Part shown: positions 23,416-32,280 of the stretch, piece by piece
Numbering within the stretch: position 1 is the first letter of the stretch
How the letters are laid out: every line of letters begins with the position of its first letter
NCBI GenBank assembly: GCA_035542775.1
Contig: DATKKX010000514.1
Location: 1 to 49,240, forward strand
DNA: 49,240 nt
Direction: 5' to 3'
Origin: DATKKX01 sp035542775
Lineage (GTDB): Bacteria > Planctomycetota > Phycisphaerae > UBA1845 > UTPLA1
Notes under the pieces: generated by a model
What the model was told of the DNA's origin: nothing
Seen by the model: the letters and a program-made list of their open reading frames with translations, nothing else
The model's database searches: none
Translations under genes and position numbers: made by a program

Positions 23416-25503
23416 TCATGCAATACTCGATGCTGCGGCGGGAGCGGGGCGGAGAGGTTGTTCGGCCGCCAGGACCTGCTCGTGGGTGGCTTTCTCCTCG
23501 CCGAAGCGGACCAGCCGGGCGGAGTTGAACACCACCACGAAGCTGGACAGCGTGTGCAGGACCGCGGCCATGATCGGCGGCACGATGTTGAACGCGCCGA
23601 GCGACATGACCGTGATGACGAACAGCACGCCGAAGACGAGATTCTGGATGACCACCCTTCGCGTCGCCCGACTCAGGCGGACGAGGAAGGGGATGCGGGT
23701 CAGGTCATTGTTGAGCAGGGCGATGGATGCGGAGTTGATGGCCACGTCGCTGCCGGCGGCGCCCATGGCCACGCCGAGGTCGCCCGCGGCGAGGGCGGGG
23801 GCGTCGTTGACGCCGTCGCCGATGACCATGACGCGATGACCCTGCTGGCGCATGGCCCGGACCAGCTCGAGCTTCTCGTGGGGCAGGCAATCGGCCTTGT
23901 ATTCGGTGCAGCGCATCTCGGCGGCCACGCGCTTGGCCACCGCCTGGCGATCACCGGTCAGGATGGCGACGCGGCGGACACCGGCGGCGCGGAGTTCCTC
24001 GACGGCCTCGCGAGCGGCGGGGCGGGTGCGATCTTCCAGGCCAACGATGCCTATCAGGCGGTCACCGTAGGCGACGTACAACTGACTCATGCCCTCGACC
24101 TGCTCGGCGGTCTTGTGCAGCGATTCGGTGGCGAAGCCCTTCTCTTTCAGGAACAGCTCCCGGCCAACGAGAATCTGCTTGCCATTGAGCCTGGCGGCGA
24201 CGCCCTTGCCGGGCACTTCCTCGAAGTTCTGCGGCTTTTCGAGGCGGACGCGGGCCTCGTTGGCGACGTTCAACAGGGCACGGGCGGCGGGGTGGTTGCT
24301 CAACTGCTCGGCCGAGGCGGCGACGCGCAGCAGTTCGGCGCCATCGACGCCTTGGGAGGGCATCAGCCGGGTGACGGACAGTTCGCCGGTCGTGAGGGTG
24401 CCGGTCTTGTCGAAGACCACGGCGGTGAGTCGGCCGGCGCTTTCCAGGTGGGCGACATCCTTGATGAGGATACCCAGTCGGGCGGCGCAGGAGAGACCCG
24501 CGACCATAGCCGTGGGGGTGGCCATGATGAGGGCGCAGGGGCAGCTCGCGACCAGCATGGTGATGGCCCGCTGCATGCCGTTTTCGTCCTTGGTGAAGAA
24601 GAGGACCAGGCCCGCGAGCATCAGCACCACCGGCGTGTACCACACGACGTAGCGGTCGATCAGCCGCATGATGGGGATGCGGGTGTGCTCGGCCTGGAGG
24701 ATCAGGCTTTGCACCTGGCCGAGGGTGGTTTCGCTGCCGACCTTGGTGACTTCGACGTCCAGCGCGCCGGTGAGGTTGGTGGTGCCGCTGAAGACGGGTT
24801 CGCCGGGCCGCTTGTCGACGGGCAGCGACTCGCCGGTAACGTTGGCCTGGTTCACGGTTGAGTCGCCGGAGAGGACCCTGCCATCCGCGGGGATGTTGTC
24901 ACCGGGCCGTACGCGGACGCGTTGGCCCTTTTGCAGGGTGGACGCTTCTACCTCTCGCTCGCCACTGTCGGTGATCAGTCGGGCGGTTTTGGGGGTGAGC
25001 TTGATGAGTCCCTCGATGCTGGCTCGGGCGCCGATGGCGGTGCGACTCTCGATCAGCTCGGACAGAAGCAGGAAAAAGCCGATGACGCCCGCGGCGCGAT
25101 AATCGCTGGTGGCGAAGGCGGCGACAATGGCGAGGGCCACGAGCTCATCCATGTGCATGTGGCCGCGGATGATGTTGCCGAAGGCATGCCAGATGATGCG
25201 GACGGCGAGCAGGAGCGCCCCGATCAACGCCACCAGATCCATCTGAAACTGCCAGAGGTAAGTATGCTTGACCTCGGTGGCGCCATAAGCGTTGGTGACT
25301 TCCATCTGGTCAACCGGGCTGGCCCATTGGACGTAGTAACTGGTCAGCACCAGCAAACCGCCCATGAGGGTGATGAAAAGCCAGAAGCCCGCTGACCTTG
25401 CTGCCGCGGCGGCCTCGCCCTTGCCGTGCATGTAATGCTCGGAGTGGCGATGCTCGTGATGCGCCGCCTCAATGTCCTGAACGCCGATTATTCGATGGGC
25501 CAT
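23416..25503 (-). CDS. P1B-type heavy-metal-transporting ATPase
   Basis: 695 aa from ATG 25503 (AAGGGG 9 nt upstream; a TTG three bases earlier is less likely). A His-rich N-terminus (HHEHRHSEHYMH) replaces the usual CxxC metal domain. Motifs: actuator TGES in NVTGESLPV, membrane metal site C321-P-C323 (SCPCAL), phosphorylated Asp365 (DKTGTLT), HP motif (SNHPAA), and hinge GDGVNDAPAL. ATP-driven metal export. The last helices (AVLHTLSSFVVVFNSARL) have an HTLSS element and lack the YN/MxxSS set of copper pumps and the DxG of typical zinc pumps, so the metal is not assigned. It stands alone, with no metal regulator nearby. Confidence 0.93.
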   Translation of the reverse strand: MAHRIIGVQDIEAAHHEHRHSEHYMHGKGEAAAAARSAGFWLFITLMGGLLVLTSYYVQWASPVDQMEVTNAYGATEVKHTYLWQFQMDLVALIGALLLAVRIIWHAFGNIIRGHMHMDELVALAIVAAFATSDYRAAGVIGFFLLLSELIESRTAIGARASIEGLIKLTPKTARLITDSGEREVEASTLQKGQRVRVRPGDNIPADGRVLSGDSTVNQANVTGESLPVDKRPGEPVFSGTTNLTGALDVEVTKVGSETTLGQVQSLILQAEHTRIPIMRLIDRYVVWYTPVVLMLAGLVLFFTKDENGMQRAITMLVASCPCALIMATPTAMVAGLSCAARLGILIKDVAHLESAGRLTAVVFDKTGTLTTGELSVTRLMPSQGVDGAELLRVAASAEQLSNHPAARALLNVANEARVRLEKPQNFEEVPGKGVAARLNGKQILVGRELFLKEKGFATESLHKTAEQVEGMSQLYVAYGDRLIGIVGLEDRTRPAAREAVEELRAAGVRRVAILTGDRQAVAKRVAAEMRCTEYKADCLPHEKLELVRAMRQQGHRVMVIGDGVNDAPALAAGDLGVAMGAAGSDVAINSASIALLNNDLTRIPFLVRLSRATRRVVIQNLVFGVLFVITVMSLGAFNIVPPIMAAVLHTLSSFVVVFNSARLVRFGEEKATHEQVLAAEQPLRPAPAAASSIA

Positions 25504-25506
25504 CAA

Positions 25507-25939
25507 CCTGTACCCCTTGCGCCGCGGGAATCCCCCATTGATGCTCTACGCCCCGCAGCGTCCAATGGTTCAACGCCTCGGACGTCGTGACCAGGATGAT
25601 AGCCCGCTGGCCGCCCGCTGCCAATCGGTGGGCGGCTTGCCCGACAGTCGTCTGCACATGCGATTGGGTGCTGCCCGACTGCTGAAAACGGCAAGCATTG
25701 ACCATGCCGAGCTGTCAAATTAGAGCGGGCAAACGACGAGTCCGCCGGCGGGCGCCACACAAAACCGATTATTCGCATCTGGTAGGAATCGCCGGGGCCG
25801 CAAACTGGCAGGTCAGCGGCCAGCGGAGGAGTCAAGAAGTTCGCAAAGCGTCGTCCGGGCGACCGGCAGGACGTCAGCGGGGATTAAGCCGTCTTTGTCG
25901 CTCGGCTGCCGGAAGGTGATCCGGCGATTGCAGGAAGAT
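25507..25939. other. intergenic region, nothing recognised
   Basis: 433 bp between the end of the ABC-2 permease gene and the start of the metal-ATPase gene, both on the minus strand. It should hold the ATPase promoter. I see no clear promoter, operator, repeat or small gene apart from the ATPase ribosome site. Confidence 0.5.
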
Positions 25940-27139
25940 CTATCCCACTTCCCGCGTTTCGAACAGAGCCATGCCGAGCAGCAATGTGCCCAGGGCATAG
26001 ATCAGGCCGTAGGCGGCGGCGGCGCCGAGGTAGCTCCAGGGGATGACGCGGTTGTCCGCAAGGGCGTCGACCATCCAGAAAAAGTGGAAATTGGGAATGA
26101 TGTGAAAGGCGACATTGGCCCAGGTCGCTCCGGCCTCGGCGATGGGTTTGATGATCTGATCGGCGGTGAGACCTGTCAGGACTGCGGCGAGGCAGATAAC
26201 GAATGTCGCCACCACCCCGACACGCGTGGCCGCCGCAACCGCGATGGCAGCCAGCATCGCCAGGGCCAGCAGGATCAGCACGCCGGCCTTGAATATTTCC
26301 GTTCCCTGGACCTTGCGGGTTTCCTGCACCAGGAAGTCGATATCCCGCTTCCACTGGAGGGAACTGCTCAAATTGATCAGGTAATCGTGATCCGCGTCGT
26401 TGATCGGTCCCTTCCATTCCTTCCGCACCAGCAGGCCGCGGTGTCCCTGGATCTGGCTGTCGCCCGGCAGAGGCCGGAACTCGATGATGTCCTTGAAGAC
26501 CGCGGGGTCGGTCACCTCCTGGGGCAGATTATCCATGGTCTGGGTCGTCTCGAAGGTCCTCAGCTTCCAGTCCCGATCGACGACCAGGAGGATCACGGTG
26601 CTGAGAGTCAGAAGGGGAAGTGCCAGGGCGAAGACGGTCGGAAGGAAGCGGCGCTCATAGAGGTAGTTCATCACGCCGGCGACGACCAGGACGATGAGCA
26701 TCACTCCGGGTCCCAGGATCAGCACGGTGGGGTCGGAAGTGTCTCGGGCCGTCTGCAGCACACCGTGCCGCATGGTCATGAAGAAGGCGATTCCGGCCAC
26801 GTAATGGGCGGCGACCAGGGCTCCCAGAATGCCCAGGTACTTGCCGAGGATGAATTGCCAGCGGGATACCGGCTTGGCGGCGACGGTGAGGACGGTTTTG
26901 TCCTCGATTTCCGTGTCCAAAACGGTGGAAGCGGCGAAACAGGCCAGGAACAAACCCTGGATCAGCAGCGTAGACAATCCTATGTCGCGGAGCATCTTGT
27001 TGTCGTCATCCAGCGTCCACCCGGTGATGGACGGCGACATCGCCAGCCCACCCAGCGTGACCAGCACGATGATGCCATAGACGGGCTGGCGGACCGTTTG
27101 CAGGAAGGTGTTTTTGGTGATGGCGATGAGCTGGTTCAT
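25940..27139 (-). CDS. ABC-2 type transporter permease
   Basis: 399 aa from ATG 27139 (MNQLIAITKNTFLQTVRQP); earlier in-frame starts only add charged residues. About six membrane helices: one near the N-terminus, a set at about 75-190, and a set after a ~110-residue outside loop. The conserved cytoplasmic stretch EDKTVLTVAAKPVSRWQ is of the ABC-2/NosY/GldF type. The permease at 33491 has the counterpart ASRQIYAIASKPIPRWQ, so the two are related. No ATPase gene is on this strand. The divergent cluster at 27560-37048 has one, so this may be a second membrane subunit of the same transporter (inference). Confidence 0.8.
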   Translation of the reverse strand: MNQLIAITKNTFLQTVRQPVYGIIVLVTLGGLAMSPSITGWTLDDDNKMLRDIGLSTLLIQGLFLACFAASTVLDTEIEDKTVLTVAAKPVSRWQFILGKYLGILGALVAAHYVAGIAFFMTMRHGVLQTARDTSDPTVLILGPGVMLIVLVVAGVMNYLYERRFLPTVFALALPLLTLSTVILLVVDRDWKLRTFETTQTMDNLPQEVTDPAVFKDIIEFRPLPGDSQIQGHRGLLVRKEWKGPINDADHDYLINLSSSLQWKRDIDFLVQETRKVQGTEIFKAGVLILLALAMLAAIAVAAATRVGVVATFVICLAAVLTGLTADQIIKPIAEAGATWANVAFHIIPNFHFFWMVDALADNRVIPWSYLGAAAAYGLIYALGTLLLGMALFETREVG

Positions 27140-27559
27140 GGATCGTTCCGCTGTCGCCCGGGGAGTCCGCACCGCAGGGCCCACCTAAGCATACGTCCCT
27201 CGCATGGCATAAGTTGCCGCCTTCAACCGTTCCCGATCAGGCAGAGTGGCATTCTGTAAGCCGGTGGCGCCGCGTGGTCAAGGATGATCAAGACGCGAGG
27301 GCACCGCTCCGGCGAAGCGGGACCGGATGGCCAGGAGGCCGGGGCTGCTCGAAGGTCGCGCCCGATGAAGGGGCTTGGCACGGTAAGTCGAGGACCTACA
27401 ATAGCCTTGCAGAAGGCGGTCGTGTTCCGTGTTGGGATTTTTGGCTATTGGCCATCGGCTTTCCCGGTCGGCGTGAAGCTGGTGGCTGCTCCGATGGCGA
27501 GTCGTGCGGTGTTGCCGCGATGAGTCAGGATTGATCGCATCCCAGAGAGGCTGCATGTT
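27140..27559. promoter_or_regulatory. divergent control region of the permease and SPFH/ABC cluster
   Basis: 420 bp between two divergent start codons; promoters for both must be here. I see only the ribosome site GAGAGG (27545-27550) for the SPFH gene and no convincing -35/-10, operator or hairpin. Confidence 0.4.
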
Positions 27560-29653
27560 ATGACCGGGATTGATCGACGCGGCGAAGTCGTGGCCCTGGT
27601 GGGCGGGCTTCTGAGCCTGATCGGGGCCGTGATTCTCGCCATTCTCGCCATCTGGAGCGAGGGCGCCTCGATCTGGATGGCGTCCTTCCAGATGCTCGGC
27701 GGGGTAGGTATCTGGCTCTTGACGCTGATCCAGCTTCACCAGCAGCGCCTGGTGCGCGAAGAGCAGCTCGAGGTCGCCGAGCTGGACCGGCAGCGTCAGG
27801 AAAAACTCGGCGGCGCCCAGACCATCTTTGATGAGGAGGATCTCGATCAGATGGAGAAGCTGGCCATGGGCCGGCGGCTGCGAACGATCGAGCGCTATCT
27901 CATCCCGGCGGCGGCCATCATCATCGCATTGTTCCATCTGGCCGCCGGGGCCTCGGTTTTCCCCTGGCGATTCCAATTCCCCCCGATCGCGCGGGCCAAT
28001 CCCAAAGTGCTGGCGGAATACAGCCAGGTGCTGGTGCTGTTCGTCGGGGGAATCGCCTTTGCATGCTTCATGGCGTCTCGTTACGCGTTGGGCATGAGCC
28101 GGTTGCCGGACTGGGGCGCTTTGCGGGCTGGCGGCGATTTCATGTTCGGCTCGAGCGCAATCTGCCTGCTCACCGCCGTGGCCCTCCTGTGCGTCATCAG
28201 CGGGATGGACTGGGTGCAGACTTATCTGGCTATGGCCATCGGCATATTGCTGATCCTGCTGGCCGCAGAAGCGCTGATCAATTTCGTGCTGGATTTTTAC
28301 CGTCCCAGGGTCCCCGGCCTTGCGCAAAGGCCGTTTTACGACAGCCGGCTACTGGGAATCTTCAGCGAGCCGGGCGGGATCCTCCGCAGCCTGGCCAACG
28401 CGGTGGACTATCAGTTCGGTTTCAAGGTCAGCGAAACGTGGTTCTACAAGCTGCTAGGGAAGGCGGTCCTGCCGCTGCTGTTGGTGCAGGTGGCGATCAT
28501 CTTCGCCCTCACCTGCATCAGCGTGGTTCCTCCCGGCCACAAGGCGGTCATCGAACACAATGGGCTGTGGGAACACAAGGTGTGGGTGGCAAAGCCGGGA
28601 GTCCACTGGACGTGGTTCTGGCCGACCGACCGGGCGACGGTCATTCCGGTCGAGCGAGTCCAGCGAATGGCGATCGGTTACGAGGTTGACGAAAAGCGGC
28701 CCGAGGCCGAGGTGAGCGGGCCGATCCTGTGGACCAAGAAGCACTACAAGAAGGAGTACCAGTTGCTGGTCGGTGACAAGCGGGCCTCGGCGGCGGCGAA
28801 AGTGCCGGTGAACCTGCTGGCCATCAATATGCCGGTTCAGTGGCGGGTCAAGGACGGCGATCAGGAGGTCATTCGGTTTTACGACCAGTCGCAGGATGTA
28901 GCGTCGATCCTCGAGTCGCTGGCCTATCGCGAGCTGACGCGGTACGCCGCACAGGCGGACATCCTGGACCTGCTGGGCAAGAACGGGATTGAGACGGCGG
29001 CGAGGCTACAGAGCAGCCTGCAAGAGGCTTGCGACCATGCCGGCTACGACGGCGGCGGCCTGGGCGTGCAAATCGTGCACGTCGGGATCGGGGGCATTCA
29101 TCCGCCGCCGGACGAAGAAGTGGCCAGGAGCTACGAGGACGTGGTCAGTGCTTACGAGACTCGCGACGCCAAGATTCTGGCCGCCAAGGGCGACGCGGCC
29201 AGGCTTCGCGTCGAGAGCGCAGGGCCGAACTGGCAGAAGCTCTACGATGCCATCGTGCGGGAGGATCAGACTCGAGAAGCCTCCTCCGGACGAGTGGAAG
29301 CACACAGCGACGAAGTGGATCGCCTCCTGCGGCCGGGTGAGAGCCTGATCGGCGGAAACGCCCGACAGATCGCGGCGGAGGCCGAGAAGCAGGCGATTGC
29401 GCGGGTGTTCGGCGAGATGTCCAGCTCCGAGCGATACGGGATGCAGTTAGCTGCGTACGAGGCGGCCCCGCGCGTGTATGCGCTGCGGATCTACCTGCGG
29501 ATGGTTCGGGATGGCTTGGAGAAGGTGCGGAAATACGTGATCGCGCTCGACGATCCGGAGCGTGTGATCTACCGGTTCGATCTCAGGCCGCCGGCCGAGT
29601 TCAATGTGACGGCCGCCGAATTGGGGGCCATGGAGAGCAAGGGCGGCAAGTGA
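27560..29653 (+). CDS. polytopic SPFH/band 7 protein (HflK-like with 7-TM N-terminus)
   Basis: 697 aa. Two N-terminal membrane helices are followed by a charged coiled segment (EEQLEVAELDRQRQEK). Four more helices lie between residues 118 and 250, and a seventh at about 305-325 leads into the SPFH domain. That domain starts VPPGHKAVIEHNGLWE, with KPGVHWTWFWPTDRATVIP. A helical C-terminal region follows (EAEKQAIARVFGEM). Ordinary HflK/HflC have a single anchor, so the polytopic front half is unusual. SPFH proteins form ring or cage scaffolds in membranes and hold proteases or transporters. First gene of a six-gene plus-strand run; 87 bp before hflC. Ribosome site GAGAGG, 9 nt. Confidence 0.88.
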   Translation: MTGIDRRGEVVALVGGLLSLIGAVILAILAIWSEGASIWMASFQMLGGVGIWLLTLIQLHQQRLVREEQLEVAELDRQRQEKLGGAQTIFDEEDLDQMEKLAMGRRLRTIERYLIPAAAIIIALFHLAAGASVFPWRFQFPPIARANPKVLAEYSQVLVLFVGGIAFACFMASRYALGMSRLPDWGALRAGGDFMFGSSAICLLTAVALLCVISGMDWVQTYLAMAIGILLILLAAEALINFVLDFYRPRVPGLAQRPFYDSRLLGIFSEPGGILRSLANAVDYQFGFKVSETWFYKLLGKAVLPLLLVQVAIIFALTCISVVPPGHKAVIEHNGLWEHKVWVAKPGVHWTWFWPTDRATVIPVERVQRMAIGYEVDEKRPEAEVSGPILWTKKHYKKEYQLLVGDKRASAAAKVPVNLLAINMPVQWRVKDGDQEVIRFYDQSQDVASILESLAYRELTRYAAQADILDLLGKNGIETAARLQSSLQEACDHAGYDGGGLGVQIVHVGIGGIHPPPDEEVARSYEDVVSAYETRDAKILAAKGDAARLRVESAGPNWQKLYDAIVREDQTREASSGRVEAHSDEVDRLLRPGESLIGGNARQIAAEAEKQAIARVFGEMSSSERYGMQLAAYEAAPRVYALRIYLRMVRDGLEKVRKYVIALDDPERVIYRFDLRPPAEFNVTAAELGAMESKGGK

Positions 29654-29740
29654 CGGCGGCGGCAGCGAGCCGTTCGCGGGAGAGACAATAATTCGCGATG
29701 CCCCACCTGCCGGGAGCATCGATGATCCAGAGGCGAAGAT

Positions 29741-30721
29741 ATGTTCAAGAAGCTTCCAACCATTCTCGTGGCCCTGCTGATTCTCGTCGTCATCCTGCTG
29801 ATGATGTGCGCGTTTCAAGTTCGATTCACGGAAGCCGCGGTCGTGACGCGGCTCGATAAGGTGAAGAAAGTGATCGGGCCCAGCGAGGCCGGCTTCCATT
29901 GGAAGTACCCCTGGCCGATTGACCGCGTGCACCGCTATGACGCCCGACTGCGGTCATTCGAGACCGAATTCCGCCAGATCGGCACGTCGGACCAGAAGAC
30001 GGTCATTCTGACCGCCTATGCCCAATGGCGGATCAGCGACGCCCGGCGGTTCCTCGAGTCCGTGGGCCGGGAGGACGCGGCGGCGAAGAAGATCCGTGAT
30101 CTGCTGGAGAACCAGGTGTCCATCGTGCTGCGAACGCACCCGCTGAGTCAGTTGGTGAACACCGATCCGCAGCAGATGCAATTCTCCGAGATCGAGCACG
30201 CCTTCCTGACCGGCATCCAGGGACCGGCCAACGACAACTACGGCATTCAGGTGGTCAGCGTGGGGATCAAGCGGCTGGGCCTTCCGGAATCGGTCACCAG
30301 GGAGGTTTTTTCCCGGATGAAGGAGGACCGGCAGAGGGAAATCAAGGAATTGACCGCGGAGGGCGAGTCCATCGCCAAGCAGATTCGGTCCGACGCGGAG
30401 GAGAAATCCAAGCGGATCATGGCTCGGGCCGAGGCTTATGCGAAGACGATCGAGGGCCAGGGCGATGCCCAGGCGGCGACGTACTACGAGGTGTTTGCCA
30501 GGAACCCACAGCTCAGCGACTTCCTGAAGAAGCTGGAGACGGTGCAGAGGATATTCGAGGCCGGGCAGATCACGCTGGTGCTGGACGCGGCCAAGATCGC
30601 GCCGTTTGACCTGATCAGGGAGGCAACCAAGACCCATGCCACGGCGTCGGACATGGTCGCAAAGGAGCCTGCGGCGGCCAGCGAGCCTCCCAAGCAGACA
30701 AGTACCCCCGAGAAGAAGTGA
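29741..30721 (+). CDS. hflC: HflC-like SPFH protein
   Basis: 326 aa, AGAGG 7 nt before the ATG. One N-terminal membrane helix (ILVALLILVVILLMMCAF), then the SPFH domain (EAAVVTRLDKVKKVIGPSEAGFHWK has the family pattern) and a long helix rich in Glu/Ala (EEKSKRIMARAEAYAKTIE). The GQGDAQAATYYEVFARNPQ-type C-terminal signature is typical of HflC, and a short disordered tail ends it. HflC with HflK forms a cage around the FtsH protease in enterics. Its stop overlaps a GTG of the next frame, and the chosen ATG of the HflK-like gene is 5 bp on, so the two are co-expressed. Confidence 0.92.
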   Translation: MFKKLPTILVALLILVVILLMMCAFQVRFTEAAVVTRLDKVKKVIGPSEAGFHWKYPWPIDRVHRYDARLRSFETEFRQIGTSDQKTVILTAYAQWRISDARRFLESVGREDAAAKKIRDLLENQVSIVLRTHPLSQLVNTDPQQMQFSEIEHAFLTGIQGPANDNYGIQVVSVGIKRLGLPESVTREVFSRMKEDRQREIKELTAEGESIAKQIRSDAEEKSKRIMARAEAYAKTIEGQGDAQAATYYEVFARNPQLSDFLKKLETVQRIFEAGQITLVLDAAKIAPFDLIREATKTHATASDMVAKEPAAASEPPKQTSTPEKK

Positions 30722-30726
30722 TTGAC

Positions 30727-32187
30727 ATGAGCGGTACAGCCACACATTACGACGCGGCTGCGGGCGGCCCCCGAGGACCCGAGTACGAGGAGGCGCTGGA
30801 TCCGGCGAATCAGTCTCTGGCCGAGGCCCTTCGCAAGAGTTTCCGGATTCTCAAGCTGCTCATGCTGGTCCTGGTGGTGTTGTATTTCCTGAGCGGCTGG
30901 TTCAGCGTGAAGCCGAGCGACGTGGGGGTGATCCTCCGGTTCGGGCGAATCCAGGGGGCCGAGCCCGGCAGGCCGGCCGTATCGGCGGTTCTACCGCCGG
31001 GGTGGCACTGGTCCTGGCCGTATCCGTTCGAGCGATGGGAGACAGTCTCCAGCAACGAGCGCGAGATTCCCATTGAGTTCTTGTTCCAGTTAAGCGAAGC
31101 AGAAGAGACCGGCGGCATCAAGGGTTACAAATACAACGATTTGAGTCCCCTGCGTGACGATTACCTGATCACGGGGGATGTCAACATCCTGCACGCATCG
31201 GTGTCGGTCAAGTACAAGATCAAGGACGCCGTGGCGTATCTAACGAACGTGTCGCCGATGCCGGACCCCGAGGCGGGTCCCAGATCGGCGGACTTCCGGC
31301 GCTATCCTGAATACACGGTGATGACCAACCTGGTGCGGAACGCGGTCATCGAGACGGCGGCCAAGAAGGAAGCGCTGCAGGTGCGCGGCAGCGGGCAGAA
31401 AGAATTCCTGGAGAACGTGGCGATTGCGGTCAATCAGAAATTGAAGGCCCTGGAGGATGCCGGGATCCCGTTGGGCATCGAAGTCGATCCAGGCAACGGC
31501 ATCGTGTCGCCCCAGAAGGGCAGCGTCGAGGCGATCATGCCGCCGCGGCAGGTCCAGGAGATGTTCGACAGGACGTTTGCCGCCCAGACCGAGAAATCCG
31601 TGGCCATTACCAAGGCATCGTCGGAAGCCCAGGCGATGCTGCTGCAGACGGCCGGGACCGTGCACGAGGAGGTGGCCGCGGCGGTTCAGCGGGAATTCGA
31701 GCTGATGCTGAAGTTGCGGGCCACGGAAACAGATCAGGCGAACGCCGCCGCCGCAGCGGCTTCGGGGCAGCGGCCGGCCGACGTTGAGGCCGTGAAAGCG
31801 GAATTGAAGAAGCAGCGGCAGGCTACAGAGGCCCTGCTGGACCAGAGCAGCGGCGAGGTCCAGACGGTCCTGAACAATGCGAAGATCAAGCGGGACGAAA
31901 TCATCAAGGAGGCCTCCGGAGACTATGCCCGATTCATGCAGGTGCTGCCGGAGTACCTCGACAACCCGACCATCTTCATGTCGCGGTTCCTGGACGACGT
32001 CTACGCGCGAGCGCTGGAAAGCAGGGACGTGGCCAAAGTGTTCGTGCCGCCGGACGCCAAGGAATGGTGGCTGGAGATCCCTCGCTCGGCGACCCAGGAG
32101 GCCGCGGAGGCCACAGCGGGCGAGAAGGGGCACACCGAAGGCAAGACCGAGCTGTACGGGACACCCAAACCCAAGCGCCCGAAATGA
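30727..32187 (+). CDS. hflK: HflK-like SPFH protein
   Basis: 486 aa. A ~45-residue cytoplasmic N-terminus precedes one membrane helix (ILKLLMLVLVVLYFLSGW). The SPFH domain begins VKPSDVGVILRFGR and includes LPPGWHWSWPYPFERWE. A long Ala/Glu/Gln-rich helix follows (about 270-400), then the HflK-type ending YLDNPTIFMSRFLDDVYARAL and a Lys-rich tail. ATG 30727 is chosen; a GTG at 30718 overlapping the hflC stop is possible. Order hflC then hflK is reversed from the enteric operon. No ftsH is in the window, but the ABC transporter genes directly downstream suggest a transporter-associated scaffold (inference). Confidence 0.9.
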   Translation: MSGTATHYDAAAGGPRGPEYEEALDPANQSLAEALRKSFRILKLLMLVLVVLYFLSGWFSVKPSDVGVILRFGRIQGAEPGRPAVSAVLPPGWHWSWPYPFERWETVSSNEREIPIEFLFQLSEAEETGGIKGYKYNDLSPLRDDYLITGDVNILHASVSVKYKIKDAVAYLTNVSPMPDPEAGPRSADFRRYPEYTVMTNLVRNAVIETAAKKEALQVRGSGQKEFLENVAIAVNQKLKALEDAGIPLGIEVDPGNGIVSPQKGSVEAIMPPRQVQEMFDRTFAAQTEKSVAITKASSEAQAMLLQTAGTVHEEVAAAVQREFELMLKLRATETDQANAAAAAASGQRPADVEAVKAELKKQRQATEALLDQSSGEVQTVLNNAKIKRDEIIKEASGDYARFMQVLPEYLDNPTIFMSRFLDDVYARALESRDVAKVFVPPDAKEWWLEIPRSATQEAAEATAGEKGHTEGKTELYGTPKPKRPK

Positions 32188-32280
32188 TGACGAAGGCGCG
32201 TCACTTTCGCCGCTGGCCGATTCGCGCAACTGCTTCCGCGCGGCCGGTGTGCGGCGAAACGGCCGGAGAATCAAAGCAAG

